Of a stretch of DNA of 64,000 nucleotides, positions 1-14,400 are shown one piece after another (the stretch's first letter is position 1; every line of letters begins with the position of its first letter). The position numbers were made by a program, and so were the translations under genes. This DNA is from Rotaria macrura. Lineage: Eukaryota > Rotifera > Eurotatoria > Philodinida > Philodinidae. The stretch covers positions 248,001 through 312,000 of the forward strand of contig OENT01000005.1 of assembly GCA_900239685.1 (NCBI GenBank), given 5' to 3'. The notes beneath the pieces were generated by a model that saw nothing but the letters and a program-made list of their open reading frames with translations, was not told where the DNA came from and made no database searches.

Positions 1-26
1 TTTTCGATATATTTTTCTTAGCATGG

Positions 27-3000
27 TCATCGAGTATTTTGGCAATTATGATTGTGTCGGTCGTGAGCTAAAACACAATCATCGTTCTGTTTGAAAATTA
101 TTTCAATAGAAAACAACATTACTTCATAGAATGTTTCAAAATCTTTTTCTAAATCATAATTTGAACCAAATAGATCTGCTCGTGTACCTAGATGTGTTAT
201 GAAACGTTTGAAAAATTCTAATGTTATTTGACGTTCTAAATGGATAGGCATCAGATGAAGATGACCACGATCATTCATATCGAATATATATCCATCATCA
301 ATATCACGTATACCGAATATAAATGATACGGCTGGATATGCAAATAAACGTTTTTCTTCTTTCGAATAACCATTGAAAATATTTTTCATAGAAAATTCAT
401 AGATTTCCATGGGATTGTCTTTTAGAAAGAATGCAACCTTTTGCGTAGATGGAACTTGTAATTTAGGATAATGAAAAACACCAACAAGACCTTAAACAGA
501 AAAGAATGATGAATAAGAAAAATTGTGTCAAAATCATTCACCTAAAACACCCATCGGAAGAAAGAGTAACACTAATAAATAACGTAGATTGATAATGATA
601 AGCGGCATGAAATGACCAAAAATATAATTTCGAATATCTCGACATATGGTTGCAAGACGCCGACATAATTTTGCTGATGAACTACTTGCTGACGTATCGA
701 CAACATTCGTCAATCGTATTGAAACTATACGGGATACAATGTTTTGAATATATTTTTCATAAATAATCTTAAAGAAAAATAATTCCAATTTTGTCAAATC
801 TTCCATATAATGTATAGATAAATAGATCGTAACTTACGGCAAAAGCTGCAATAGCTGTAACGGTTATAACAAAATAGAGTAATATACATGTTCCAGTAAA
901 AACTCCAAAAACTTGTACAAATGAAATATTTGTTAACATATTGGTAAAAAATGCAGCTGATGTGGTAAATGATGTAACAAACATAGATGAAGCCGCATGT
1001 TTTAATGTATTGGCCATGATTTCAGATAATGCTTCTTCACTCAATAATAATCTTCTCATTTCTTCCGGATCATGTAGTAATGTTAATCTATGACGTGCTT
1101 GAAATGCATTAGATGGCATTTTTAATTTAGTTCTTTTAGTTTGTTTTTCATCATTCATGTCATTTAATGGAATGTTTACATCTATGTAAAGAAAACCATA
1201 ATCAACTTTTCGTATAATGAAATCGATGAGTGTAACCTCAATATAGAAATAGAATAATGTATGCACATATATACATATCTTACAATATTGTGATTAGTTT
1301 AAGATGTCATATGCATGGTAATGTTTCAAATCCGGAATGTCTTTTACAATATATATGTATTAAAGAAAATTAGAAAAACAAGTCTGAAGAAAGGTATCAA
1401 CAAGTCAAGCCCTTTTCTTTTAATAATCTCAAATGAGACTTCAATGCCTTGAAATGAATCCATCGTAAACTTTGATAATCAAGGGTGCTGCTCAACTTAT
1501 CTATCTCGTCGTTGACAAACGAGTTTCAAAAATCGATCTAATATCATTCGGTTATGATTTTTTGTTTAGAAAATTTTCCAATTTAAACATCTACCTAGTA
1601 TCAGTTATTTGAAGTATAGTGTCATACTCTCGGAATAGTATTTCAATTGAGATCAAATAAATTGGTCATTCCATAGATAGACGATATCGTTATCTTTGAG
1701 TGTCCATTTTTAGTAAATGATACAAAATATACGAATGTCCGACGACTAGACATTGTCATGTGTCAAATTTTCGAATCGAACGATGAACTCTGCATGGAAC
1801 GAATATCAATAGGATGATTTCTAACTTGAATTATTGATTTAAAATCATTTTTCTCGAAATAAACATCTTACCAATTTGTTGCCTATCTTGATGTTTTCTT
1901 AACCATTCAACTTTTTCTTGATCCCACGTATCGAAAAAGACAAATATATCATCACAACCAATACCAATCAATATAAATGCTGACATTAAATTCATAAATG
2001 GAAATATCGGTATACGATAAATAATGCGATAAATAAAAAAACTGACACCAATCGATAAGGCTGCACCAACAACAATAATTAAAGCTATTGAAACACTTCG
2101 CAGATAGAGCACTGTTATACCAATGATTAACGCTGTTGCAATTAAAACAAGCAGCATATCTTGAAAACAAGAAAATCACGATATGATAACTCAAAGAAAA
2201 AAAAAGAATAAAATCATTCACCTTCAGATATTCTTGCCATAGCAGCTCGTTCTCGAATGTTAGCAAAATTTAATGCAATTAATTTAATGAATTTATCTTG
2301 ATATGTTGGTATTTGTCTTTTGCCAGCAAAATATTTTTCAAATAAGTCAACTAATTCTTGTCCCTTATGAATAGGTATCATTAAAACAATTTGTTCTGTT
2401 TCATTTTGACATTGATATTTACATTGACAATATTTGTGGCAATCATTGATTGTATAGCCTTGATTCGAACATGATTTTTCAAGATAACTATGTTGGAAAT
2501 CTTTCATACAACCACGTTCTTCACAATACTTTCTTGAGTATGGTTGCCGTCTTAAACACATAATTTGATCACGTGTACGATTATATTTTATACTTTTATA
2601 ATTCGATATAAATATCATTGACAATGATACTTTGGAATGATTTTTCGACTGTTGAAAATCATTGATAAATTTTTTATCAATAAAATGATCAAATATGAAA
2701 CGAGTTATATTTTTATAAAAGCACGTATGACGCAATGCTGTATAAACAGCTTTAACTTGTTCTTGATGTGAATAATGACCAGGTTGATGTTCTAATATGA
2801 CACGATTAAGAAACATTTCACTTAATGGCACATCCATATAACCGTTTAAATAATAAGGTAAACATGTATGAATGATTGTACGAAAACGTTCAACATCGTC
2901 GTTTGTTATGAATTGGCAATCATTTTTTGATGAATATAAAGCAACAAATGTTGCTAATGAAAGACTAGGTGTACTATCTAGTAAAAGAAGATGCTTGAAT

Positions 3001-6000
3001 TTTTTTTCCCATTGACATATTGATTGTAAGTGCTCGAGAGAAAGTAAATCATCCGTTGGATTTGTACGTTGAACATAAAATTCGATCATACCATCACGGC
3101 CTTGAACATAATATAGATGTGATGAAAATTTTCTATCAAGAAAGCCTATTATCGTATGGAAACAAGATATTAGATTCGCATGTTTCAGATGAGTTTAGAG
3201 ATCATTGAAATCATCACATTCATCACTTTCTCGAAGAAATCGAAGTGGCCATTTATAGAGTGCAAAAAAACAAACAGAAAACTTTGGTAACATGTCTTCT
3301 GAGGAATTATGTCGCCTGTCCAGTAATGAGATTATAATTCTATTATTTTGTGCTGTTGAATCAATAACGTGGTAAGTTTGATAATCGAAAAAGTTCAATT
3401 TTGTTAATTAAACATATTTTTCTTTTGTCAATAAACATGACATATAATGCAAAATCCTCACACAACAGGAAATAGTGAAGTAGATCATTCTCTAACAAGA
3501 GATATATTTTCCAGCTCTTCAAAATCCTATTCCGTTGAACTAGATTCAAATCATGAAATATATTTCTGATAAAGTCTTTGTTAAGTTGTTCACTCTGTCA
3601 AATAGTCACAAGAGCAATCCAACGCAGAAATGTCGAGTCAATCTATTCATATGATCAATGTATTCGAAACGCTAACATTCTATTTTCGATACTTGTTTCA
3701 TTAACGACTTTGCGGAAATCGCCATGGGAGTTAAAAGATTAATATAAAAGAATATTTCTCATGTAAGAATGAAAGATTGTCAGTGCAGTCACCATGGGGT
3801 TTGAATGTCGAATATATATTTATGCTAGTTCTTTAGTGTCATTATACTAATACAAAATTGTTCGAGTGAAAAATCTGCAACATGCTATATTTATTTTTCA
3901 AGGACAAATAATCACAAAAAAAACGATTAGTTGCAACTATTTATGTTTTTCGACTTAAAAAGTTCATTTCTTTTCTATTTCAGTTAGTACTCTAGTCGTT
4001 CGTTTTCATGTTGGTATTCTCTTATGAATTTTCTCTTGAATATATTATAGTTTTCGTCGTTTAACACAAGTTTTCATCTAATTGACAAATAAATCGTTTT
4101 TACACATCGATTGGATGTTCAATGAGATACGAACAACAGTTATCCTTTTTGATCCCAATCAAACATATTGATATTAATCAGTTTGCACAAGTATAGCTTC
4201 ATTATTTGAAGTTTAAAATGTCATTTAATGTACGTACCATGCTAGTTACAAATCATCGATTATATTATTATCACTATTATTTCAGATATTTACTTGAGTA
4301 TTAGTAAAAACTTGTTTATTTACAACATACATGAATGCATATCAAGCAGTCCATTTTCAACGAAGTATTAAAAATATTCAAGAGCATTTTTATTGACGAT
4401 GATCAGCGTCATTCTCCTCATCGCTCGAGGGAACTAGATAAAAACGAGTTGGATTCCTATCAATCTCGGCTCATTTGAAAGTAATCCTGATGACTTTGAT
4501 GGTTGATTTCAATGCAGTTGAGAAAGGATGCGAAGTCTCATTCAAAACCTTACAGTGATAGCTTTACTTCAAAAAAAAAAAAGAAAAAATATATGTTCAC
4601 ACAAAGGATGCATCGTTCAGGGATTTAAAGAAACAGCGCAGTGGCACTGAAGTAATATAACGGGAAAAAAATGTTTGATGCATATCTAATCGATAAATTA
4701 GAGCAGATGCTTTCATTATTTTCAATACATGATTTTAATTAAATGTGAAATCTTTTCATTTTCTTACTGAAAACATAGCATTTCATTAGTGCATTCGACC
4801 GAAACTCAATTAATAAATGCAATTTTTTTCATCTTCTCGATATGAAATTCTTGAGAGAGATGAAAGTTTTTGGACTGTAAGAACGTCATATTTGTTTTTT
4901 ATTGCATATCTATGGTTATGACAAGAGTTTAGAAACATCGAAAGTAGACTACTTTGACTGAAGACATGTGATAGATATTGTCTACACAAATGAACTACAT
5001 TGATGCGATTATGCAACACAATGTTAAATACAGATGAATAAAATTGAAAATCAACACATGTAAAATTTTAGTATCTTTCGAAATATTTGTCAGAAATCAA
5101 GTAGCTATGATTCAACAATATAAATCTGTTCAACTTGAACAAAATTTGACAATGTCTAGAGGAAGCTTTAAGTAATTCCTCAAGTTCATTTTAATAGATA
5201 AATACATGGAGATTTATGATACATAGGTAATCATTTGATATTTTATTATTAGAATAGCTTACATAAGAAGAATAGGACACTGTTAAAACCATCGTAAAAA
5301 CTTATATTCAAAATTATTTTTCTTTTTTTCTCTCTCAAAGGTATGGCTTATCTTTGCGATAGATTTCAACGAGTTGTTTATAATCGAATTTCACGTATCA
5401 AGTTATGTCAAACAAAGTATTCATGTCAACGTAATCATTCAGTCTTCTATAGAATTTTGATATATTGAATTTAAAATGATTGTTAAGAATGTCAATATTG
5501 TGCTTTTTGTACTTCTATACTACTTGTCAATCTTGTTGAAGTTAAGCTCGGAATGATACAGAAAAAAATACTTGATTTCGATAAATAAACTCATTTCAGT
5601 GACAAATAATATTATCTACATAAATCGAAATCTTTTTATCTCCATACTTTTAGTAAAATAATATCCCACCGAAATTATAGTTGTCTTTGTAAATAGTATC
5701 TGCCTGTTTTTTTTTGTCATAACGACGACAATATTTTTAGAATTATAATCTTAAACATAAAGTGTTGTATTACCTGTTCGTCCTCGATACTTTTCTTCAA
5801 GTAGATATGCATACGGTCGAAATAGATCGAAGGGTAATCTAGCTGATTGATAATTACTTCGATTGAATTGTGGTAAATTTTTAACGAATTCCAACACAGT
5901 TATATTGATCCTAACAAAAGACGTATAATGTCAAATAGAAAAGCTAATTAAAAAACAAAACAAAAAAGTCCAAAGACAAACATACATTTTATCATCAACG

Positions 6001-8575
6001 TATTTTATGATTGAATTATTAAGATCGAAATGTCTATCACGATGCCATTGATAAAGTGATGATGCTTGTAAATTGTCTTCATCATAATCTGGTACATGAT
6101 CATCATCGTCCAAATCTTGTTCATAGAAATAATCAGTCAAAGTCTTATAGTCCATCAATTCATCATATGCTTCAGTTGGATTCTTCTTTCTCCATAAATC
6201 ATCTTTAGCAAGTACATCGAATCGATAGGAATTTTCATCAAGATCATCAACAGTTAGATTAGAAAATTGATTGTAAGATCCAAATAGTTCATAGGTTTCC
6301 AATGGTAATTCATATGCCAAACGAAATCTTTCTGATGCATGTCTTAAAACCATCAATTGAGAAAATATTGTACCTTTACCACGTGCACCCCATCCCTATA
6401 AACAATCAAGAATTCGTAACTTCTTACATCTATTTCGTTAAATTTTATATTACTATTCTCGGATCTGAAAAATCTGGTAATTGTGTAAAAGCAAAACCAG
6501 CTATTGTCAGTATGATTGAAATAAAAACCACAAAACCAAGCACAAGCCAATGATGACGAACAAGTAAACGTGAATAACTGAAATTTGAGGAATAATACAA
6601 TGTTTGGCTGTTTTTCTAATTAAATTTCAAGTCAAAAACTGTACTCCGACAAATATTAGTCATTTCTTTTGTTTTAGTCTTTGACAAATATTCCTTTTCT
6701 GCTTTCAAGAAACTAGAGTCCGCTTACGTACATGACATTTGAAAAAGCTAACATTATGAAGTATTTATTATTATATAATAAAATTAACACTGGTTGAAGA
6801 ATCGGGCACCAAACTACGAATGAAAAGAAAGAGCATGATGTATACGGGTGTGCATCGTTGCTTACTTTCATGCATTCGTATGTATATTGCTTATATATAA
6901 ATTTATGTATCGACATTTTATGAGCTGGATTTAAATTGAATCAATTGAAAAGAAACCGTATGCTTTTTATTTTCGTTTTGGTTGTCTTAGAGTATATAGG
7001 AACAATGGTTATAACTACATCCGTGTATAATGCAAGTCAATTTTGGGCGTGAAAGATAATTTGTCTCGGTAAATAAAAAAAAGTAGGCAAGGTCATTAAA
7101 CATTAGGATGATGATGAATGTTTCGAATATGTGTACACAGTTTGGTTCGTTCTCTTTTAAACAGAATTTTCTTTTCTATACATGAGCCAGCCGTATACTT
7201 TCATTAGTTATATAGATTCTGAGTTGTCAACATCATTCGAAAGTTCCCTAATATCTATGTAACATTTGCACAACAATATGTAGATCTAATTAATTGACGT
7301 GGACATATGTTCTTCTTTTATTTCTCCCCAAATTGAATACTGGCAATATGATGACGTTGGGAACCTTAATGAAATTGTCATATTCTTTTTTTTCCTCAGA
7401 GACTTAAAACTAGAGCTCGATCAATTTTTCTTGTATGAAAATGTCGAAATAGAAAAGAAAATAGTAAGAAAAATAATGAATACAACTGTTTAGCCTTCAC
7501 TTGCCGTGCATAAATTGTCTATAACTCATACTTTTGAGAATGCCATAGAAAGCTATTCGATGGAATAGAAAGGCTTTCGAAATGATGAATATATTCTTGA
7601 TGAGTGTTAGTATTTTTACAAAAAGAAAACACAATAAATTCCAATTGTTAAAATCAATAGGAAAATTTATGTCAATGAAAAACATCTTGTTAGGGTTATT
7701 TTATCTCTCCTCATAATTGAATGACATCGCTCGTATCTTTGTAAACAAAATAAAAGTAAGTTTGCTACTTGTGCGTAAAGCAAAAGAAGTAAACATTTTT
7801 CTCATTTATTTTTGTCATCTAGCCGACTTTGTTTAGTGTCGGGATCTTGTTTTTATTCTCTATGTTTGTAAAACAAAACTACCGTAAGCAAGTTCAAGTA
7901 GCAAAAATTGGAAAAAGAATCCGATGAAATTTCTTGACAAGCAATAGTCTTGTCATTTTCTTTTTATCACATAAAACATTCATTTAATAGTATTTAGCCT
8001 TTTTTGAATCATAACAATCATCATGCTAAACTGACAAACAAGATTAGTTCTAACAGTTTTCAAACGTACACACAACACAACAGAGAATATAATCAGCTTG
8101 CTGTCGTTTCTTCTTTGCTGCTATATAGTTTTTGAAAAGAAGAAACTAAGACGTAGAATTCAGATTTATATTACAATATTTACTTGATGATTTGACACTT
8201 TCAATCAAGCAACTTAAAAATCAATTTGAGTCAATATTCGTACCAACTGAGTCCTGCATAGTATTAATTAATGATTTTGCTGTTAATATTCTTGTCTTGC
8301 ATCTTCGAAAATGTTAGACCTTATCTTTTGTTCTGTATATGTTCTTGAATGACAGCTAACGAATGTCTAGCGTTAGTAACTTTTATTTCATGTTATCGAA
8401 TTAGTTGCGTTAGAATAAACTTGGCAAAACTCTTCAAATAAGAAGAAAGAAAAACCTACTACAATAGGAAATACTAGCGTTTCTACTAATGCTAAAACTT
8501 AAACAACGCATTTTGACTTGTATGATAATAGCATACTTGTCATTATATAGAAATACAAGACACTTACCCAAGCAT
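27..8575 (-). CDS. Dispatched-like RND/sterol-sensing membrane protein (3' partial)
   Basis: Exons in transcript order: 8575-8568, 6577-6454, 6395-5986, 5910-5774, 3100-2222, 2159-1872, 1181-838, 767-542, 490 to about 75. All joins keep frame, giving about 940 residues. TM1 follows YSRLLVRHHW, and then comes LPDFSDPRIGWGARGKGT, matching the Dispatched pattern P-F-D-P-x-G-x-x-x-R-G-T. A large luminal/extracellular loop of about 475 residues precedes the sterol-sensing segment. That segment carries GIGCDDIFVFFDTW, the RND GxxxDD motif. Further membrane segments follow (FTTSAAFFTNML..., then FMPLIIINLRYLLVLLFLPM), leading into the second loop. Family members export lipid-modified Hedgehog-type ligands or act as related sterol/lipid transporters. 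The second membrane block is missing, so the gene must continue left of the window. An in-frame TGA at 27-29 is more likely past a splice donor near 74-76 than a real stop. The first exon codes only three residues (start at 8575) and is the least certain. Introns 6578-8567 and 3101-5773 are long and contain nothing I recognise. Confidence 0.82.
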
Positions 8576-9387
8576 GGCACGATTAGCTGCAGCGATGTCA
8601 AATATTCTATTCGATCAGCGAATAAATGATGATTCCTTTCTTCTTCTTTTTTTAAATTTAAGTTTGATGTTTTTATGACATTATTTTTGTGTATGATGAT
8701 GTATGCATTTATTCTGTTTTTTTCTCTATCTTTATTCTTTCTGTCGACTTACTGAACAACAAAAACACATCAATGACAGCAGCAAAACCAACGCATTATC
8801 AATAAAAAGAAATGGCGTTTGGTTGCTACTAGCAGTACTTCTTTTTCCTTCCTTCTTAGTTTTTTTCGTTTCTTTTCTCTTTTGTTCTTCCCTTTTCTCT
8901 ATTCTTAATGCTACGATAAAAATGATGTTGTAGTTCGTATTTCCGAGTATAAGAAAAGATCTCGTTTTTTTTTTCTAAGATTTTTCTCTAACGTTAACGT
9001 AAAAGCATTGAAGTATCGTCTTATTTATTGTGTTCAATGCTCGTCCATTCCCTTTTTTTCCATTATCATAAGTGGATGTTTTTCTTTTTCTTGTCTAAAT
9101 TGAAAAAAAAGCTATATACAGGCTGTTGAAGTTCTAAACAATGACTCATATCATCCAGTGAGTCAGTATAAATGCAAGGATGAAATTGGTGTTAATCGAT
9201 TAGTTGTGTGCGATATTGACGTAGTCTTCGACTAAATAATGAGTTTCATGAATTTGAAAACAATACGAATTTAACGTGATTGATATGATAGGTTGTCAAT
9301 AATCTATCAGTGAATAAAAATTGAAGAAAATAAATATTTACTTGTTTTCAGACAAAGAATGATATATTGACAATATAAATGATACAC
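8576..9387. other. Intergenic region between divergent genes
   Basis: About 0.8 kb separates the putative first exon of the minus-strand Dispatched-like gene from the plus-strand MATE gene. It is T-rich with several poly-T stretches and no convincing coding exon. As the shared upstream region of two divergent genes it should hold both promoters. Confidence 0.5.
9167..9173 (+). promoter_or_regulatory. TATA-like element upstream of MATE gene
   Basis: TATAAAT lies about 215 bases upstream of the MATE start codon. It is a plausible TATA box only if the 5' UTR is about 190 bases; the AT-rich background makes chance occurrence likely. Confidence 0.2.
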
Positions 9388-11416
9388 ATGTCATGCAAGG
9401 AGAATCTCTTGGAAAAGCTATCAACTAGCATTGACAACGATTCATCAACAAATCATGCATCATCACAGGTATAATTATATGGGTGCAAATCGAAAATTCT
9501 ATTAACCTTTTTCTTTATCTACTATGAACTTTTGAAATCGATCGATCGATTCATTTCATTATCAACTATTTATTTCTGATTTAGCCAACCAAAATTGCAG
9601 CGCAAAAAACACGAATGTCCCGGATGAAACGGTATTTTCCATTTGGATTTCATGATGAAGCATTAACATTAATTAAAATTACTTTTCCATTCGCATTGGG
9701 AAATGTTCTTGCCTCATGGCTTATCTCATTTATTTCGCTTGCATTTATAGGTCATGCACATGGCCAAATAGAATTGAATGCTTGTGCTTTAGCTTTATCT
9801 ACTTACATTGTTATAGGAAATTCATTAATGCTTGGACTTAATTTTGGCTGTGATACATTATTACCACAATGTTACGGTGGTAATAAACGAAAAATGGGTT
9901 TAACGATACAGCGTGCTGTAATTATAACAGGATATTCCTGTTTCTTTTCTTGGGCATTGATGCTAAATGCGGTAATCATTTTTTCTGAAAGAAAAGAATA
10001 TTTTTTTTCTTCTTCAAAACATATGAGATGATGTTTTAATTTAAGCATTTAATCGTTTCTAAATTGTATAATCGTTATTTTTCATTAGAAATATGTGCTA
10101 AAATTAATTGAACACGATCAACAAGTCGTTCGATTAGCTGATATTGTAATTCGTTGGTTGCTTATTGCTGTTCCATTTGATGGTTTATCAATGTTACTTC
10201 AAAAGTATATTGCATCGAATGAAAAAACATGGCCTTTGTTAATAATTAATTTGATTGGTAACGGTGTTAATGCAGTCTTAAATTATGTTTTTTTATATAA
10301 ATTTCATCTGAGTATACGTTCATTATCTATATCAATGACTATTTCGTATGGTGTAATAGTATTATGTGCTTTCTTTTATATTCGATTTTCATCAATTTAT
10401 AAAGAAACATGGCATCCTATCAGTCGTGCTTGTTTAGATGAATGGAGTATTTATTTAAAATTATCATTACCAGGTGTATTAATGATTATGTACGCAATAA
10501 TCTATTTGATGTTTTTTTGATAAATCTAATATTTAATTTTCTTTTCAAGGACAGAATTCTGGTCGATTGAGTTAAGTATATTTTTTGCTGCTCGTCTTGG
10601 TATTCGTTCATTATCAGCACAAGTATGTGCTTATCAAACAGCATGGCTATTCTATTTAGTAACATCGTCATTTGCCACAGCTGCTAATATACGTATAGGA
10701 CAATTTTTAGGCAGTGGAAAGCCTATGGAAGCGGCTAACACAAAAAATGTTACGTATGCAGTTGGTGCTATTGTTGTATTAATTAATATATGCTTAATTG
10801 TACTTTGTCATTATTGGTTCCCATATGTTTATGATACTGATAACGATGCACTGACACTTGCTCGGCGTGTTCTTTTAATAATCGCATTTTTTCAAATATC
10901 AGATGGATATAATGTTATTAATACAGGGATTGTTAAAGCTTGGTAAAAATTCTCAGTTCAGAATTTGTTTTTTTCTATTGAATTCTTTGTTGTAGTGGAA
11001 AACAAAAACGTAGTGCCATGATTTCATTCTTTGGTTTTTATGTATTTGGAATTCCTCTAGCAGCTTTCTTAATGTTTTACGTTCGTATTGATATATATGG
11101 ATTTTGGCTGGGTATTATTGTGGCTGAAATTATTACTAATACTCTTTTGTTCATTTTAATACAACGTTTCGATTGGGAAAGTCACTCTAAAGCAGCAATT
11201 AAACGTATTGGTTTCAATCCAAACAAAACTGTAAATAATATTTCTACTGTTTCAACTCCACCGAATGATAATCAATCGAAAAATCTAGATTCAACAAATG
11301 ATACTGATAAAAATAGTAGTTCAAAGAAATCGATTGGAATCAAAATTTTTATTTTATTCATATTGATTTTATTTTTTATTACTGGTATAATTACTTCAAC
11401 ACGAATACCCCTTTAA
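9388..11416 (+). CDS. MATE family multidrug/toxin extrusion antiporter (SLC47-like)
   Basis: Five exons: 9388-9468, 9585-9971, 10089-10489, 10550-10942, 10996-11416. All joins are in frame and give 560 residues, a normal eukaryotic MATE length. A short polar N-terminus is followed by FPFALGNVLASWLISFISLAFIG, typical of MATE TM1-TM2. Next come LGLNFGCDTLLPQCYGG (the conserved Q-x-x-G region) and a second repeat starting near MTEFWSIELSIFFAARLG. KACGKQKRSAMISFFGFYV matches the conserved G-C-G-R-Q-K signature late in the protein. A Ser/Asn/Asp-rich linker then leads to one extra C-terminal membrane helix (IKIFILFILILFFITGII), as in animal SLC47 proteins. Members exchange protons or sodium for organic cations at the plasma membrane; substrate specificity cannot be read from the sequence. 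A polyadenylation signal AATAAA lies at 11605-11610. Confidence 0.93.
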
Positions 11417-14400
11417 TTTGATATTCAATATGATTCCAGACGATGAATTTCTGTTCTTACATTTGGATTGAATCGCTATACTTAATCGTGCTGTTTTTTT
11501 TCTGAATGAATAAGCTCAAACAAAAAGCTCACTAAACTGATCGATTGGATATTGTTTTGTTTTAATCATATACTTGTTAGTTTTTCAACGAGAATACGAC
11601 GAAAAATAAAGTGTCACGAACACAATTGATATAGATTTGCATAGACATTGAATTCGGTGTATTCATTTTTCCAATCCACGGTTACGTGTCATTATAATAA
11701 GTGTGATCGAATTACGAACGAATGTCTTTGTTTCTTTTACGAAAGCAGCATAAAAGATATATTCTATCATTTATTGATACAAGTAACTGATATTCATAAT
11801 GAACTTTACATAAATGCATATCAAATATAATCTTGTGCCTGTTGTGAGTATTGAATGATCTTAACAATCAAAAAGATTCATGTGACATAGTCTAAATAAT
11901 AAATAACTAGAATATTAAAAGATACATTATCTGTCGATTATTAGAAGTAAAATTTCTATTAAAATAGAGCTATTTGCATGTTTTGATAGCACAATATTTT
12001 ATTTAAGGGCCGTATGTATGATGTTGTTCTTCAAAGATAGAAACACAACATACACGAACTAGAATAGTAAAGTGTGTGGTAGTTTTTGTCGCTGCAAATA
12101 TTTACAAATGAATATCTTGTGTCAATCGATTGATGAAGCATAGAGAAACAGGAATATTTGCAGATAAAAAATGTCAAGGACAAACGAAGTAATACAAAAC
12201 AAATGAAGCAAGTTTATATCGGTTGATATCAATCAAGTTCTCGGCAACATAAAAACAGTTTGCTGCGTACAATTGAAGAAAAAAATCCCGTTTTCGACGA
12301 GAATGATTTTTGTCTTGATTGAATTAAGAGATTCTCTTAAAAATACCTCCAATTAGAACTACTTGTTTGTTTGTTTTTTTGAAATATTTTCGATGCGCAT
12401 TGTATATCAAGCATTAGATTATCATGTTCTAATATCCATCTAGATAGAATAACAATTTCATTGCAACTTGATTCAAAACTGTAGCTGAATGAGAAAATTT
12501 GCTTTAACTTTCTTGTTTTCATGACTTTAACAGTGATCTTACTCATTCACATAGAAATAAATATAGCATAGTACTATGATCATATTCTGTACAGTATGAC
12601 AACAACCATCGTACATATCATTAGTTTGTTTAGCAACGATGCCAGATGTGACTGATGGTAATTTTCAATTTGCTTTTGTTTTTCAGAACATCTGCAGGAT
12701 AATAGCATGGTTTGTTGGTATAGGAAAAACAAATTATGGATTGAAGAAAACACGATAAAAACATCGAGCACAATACATTCTATGTATTTGAAATTATCTA
12801 AAACGTATGGTAGCTCATCATGAACATTCATTGTTAATTATTATAATATACGAGTCTCTGAAGATTGAGAAAAATATTTGACTATATCGATCAGTTAACT
12901 TGGTTGTCATTCATGTACAGGAGTTAATTGCATATGATATGATTGACTAAAATCTAAAACGTTCATTCAGAGTTGCCAGAACATTATGACATCTATGGAT
13001 TGCATACGAATAATAACAATAAAATGTACTGAAAAGCGTCCGTCCTTACTTCAGTTTGATGAATGAATGTTACTAGATACTAAATTATAGGCAGAAGTAT
13101 CTAAAAGATTAGCTAAGGTAAAACTTTAAAAAACGAAAACAGTGGATGAAAGTCGATCAAGAATTTATTTGGAAAAGTTATTTTTTTTTGTTGTCTGATA
13201 TATTCCACTTGTCTTTTTAGTATTTTTCATTATTTCGGTATACGAAGTGAATTACTATTAGTTTTATATTAGTCTCTACGCTGAGTGTCAATTCACCGTG
13301 TCACATAATTCTATTCTTAAGCAAGTAGGTTATTCATCGGGTTTCGTCTGTCTTACAATGCATTAATCAATACGTCTGCGAATGAATACGAAATCATTGA
13401 AACAAATTTCATACATTATTATCATTTGCAAAATACATGAAAAGAATACATTCTATTACTGGTTTTAATATTCATATGATGAATTTATTCATCTATGAAG
13501 ACAGTTCATTCTTTTTCTTGAACTTTTTAAGTAAATCTTTTAACATTTTTATCATGTATCAACACAACATAAATATATAAATTTATAGAGTAATCAATTC
13601 ATTTTTGTGCACATATGAGCTTAAATAATGTTTGGTTTAATCAAAAAATAATCAAACCATGAATTCTTTTGTATTCTAATTTTGATAACCATCAATAACA
13701 AGTGTTGTTGATCGTCTTATGATCAAACAAAGTAGATATCAGTAACCGATGTTCTTTAATTCTTCCCTATGTATTATGATTTCATAGTTTTGCTTTGCTA
13801 GGAAACATGACAGATTTTCGGTTTATGTTCACGTACTTATTTATCTGTTATATTCAATTTCTTTAGTCCCGGATTAACACAAATATGGAAGACGTCTAAT
13901 ATTTTAACAAAAGGTTTTTTTCTTAGTCGCTTTCCTTTGAAAACCGGCAAGATGGGTGCGTGTATCGATGCAGATGAACATACTAATAATCTGTGAAAAA
14001 CTCGAGTTCTTCGTGTACTATTAGGAGTGCAATAAATCCAAGGCCTTGGGATTCGGTGCAAATAAATTTACTTTTTTTCTCGAATGAGATTTGCATTTGG
14101 TTTTGGTCTTAAACTATCCAAGTCTGATGAGACATTTTAAGATAAAATTCCAAAAGGGAGAAAAGTATCTGAAGTCTTATAAATTGATGAGATTTTGTTT
14201 AGATTTGGCTTTGCGATTTGGTATCAGTGTAGCACGACTACAAAGTTAAACTCATCTTATAGTGAACACAAATCCCAAGTCAAAATCCAAATCTAAAATC
14301 TAAGCCGAACAGAGCAATCCTGTAATCCGAATCTAGACGAAATCTACATCTAGGAACTAAATTCGAACCATACACCAAATCCAAATCCAAGCGTCAGAGA

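Noticed and set aside
27-29. True stop codon ending the Dispatched-like protein
   Set aside because: It would cut the protein within the second extracellular loop, before the second membrane block. A donor upstream with continuation beyond the window is more likely, though a truncation cannot be excluded.
3195-3398. Minus-strand open frame next to a Dispatched-like exon
   Set aside because: The acceptor at 3101 joins directly and in phase to the exon ending at 5774, so no extra exon is required here.
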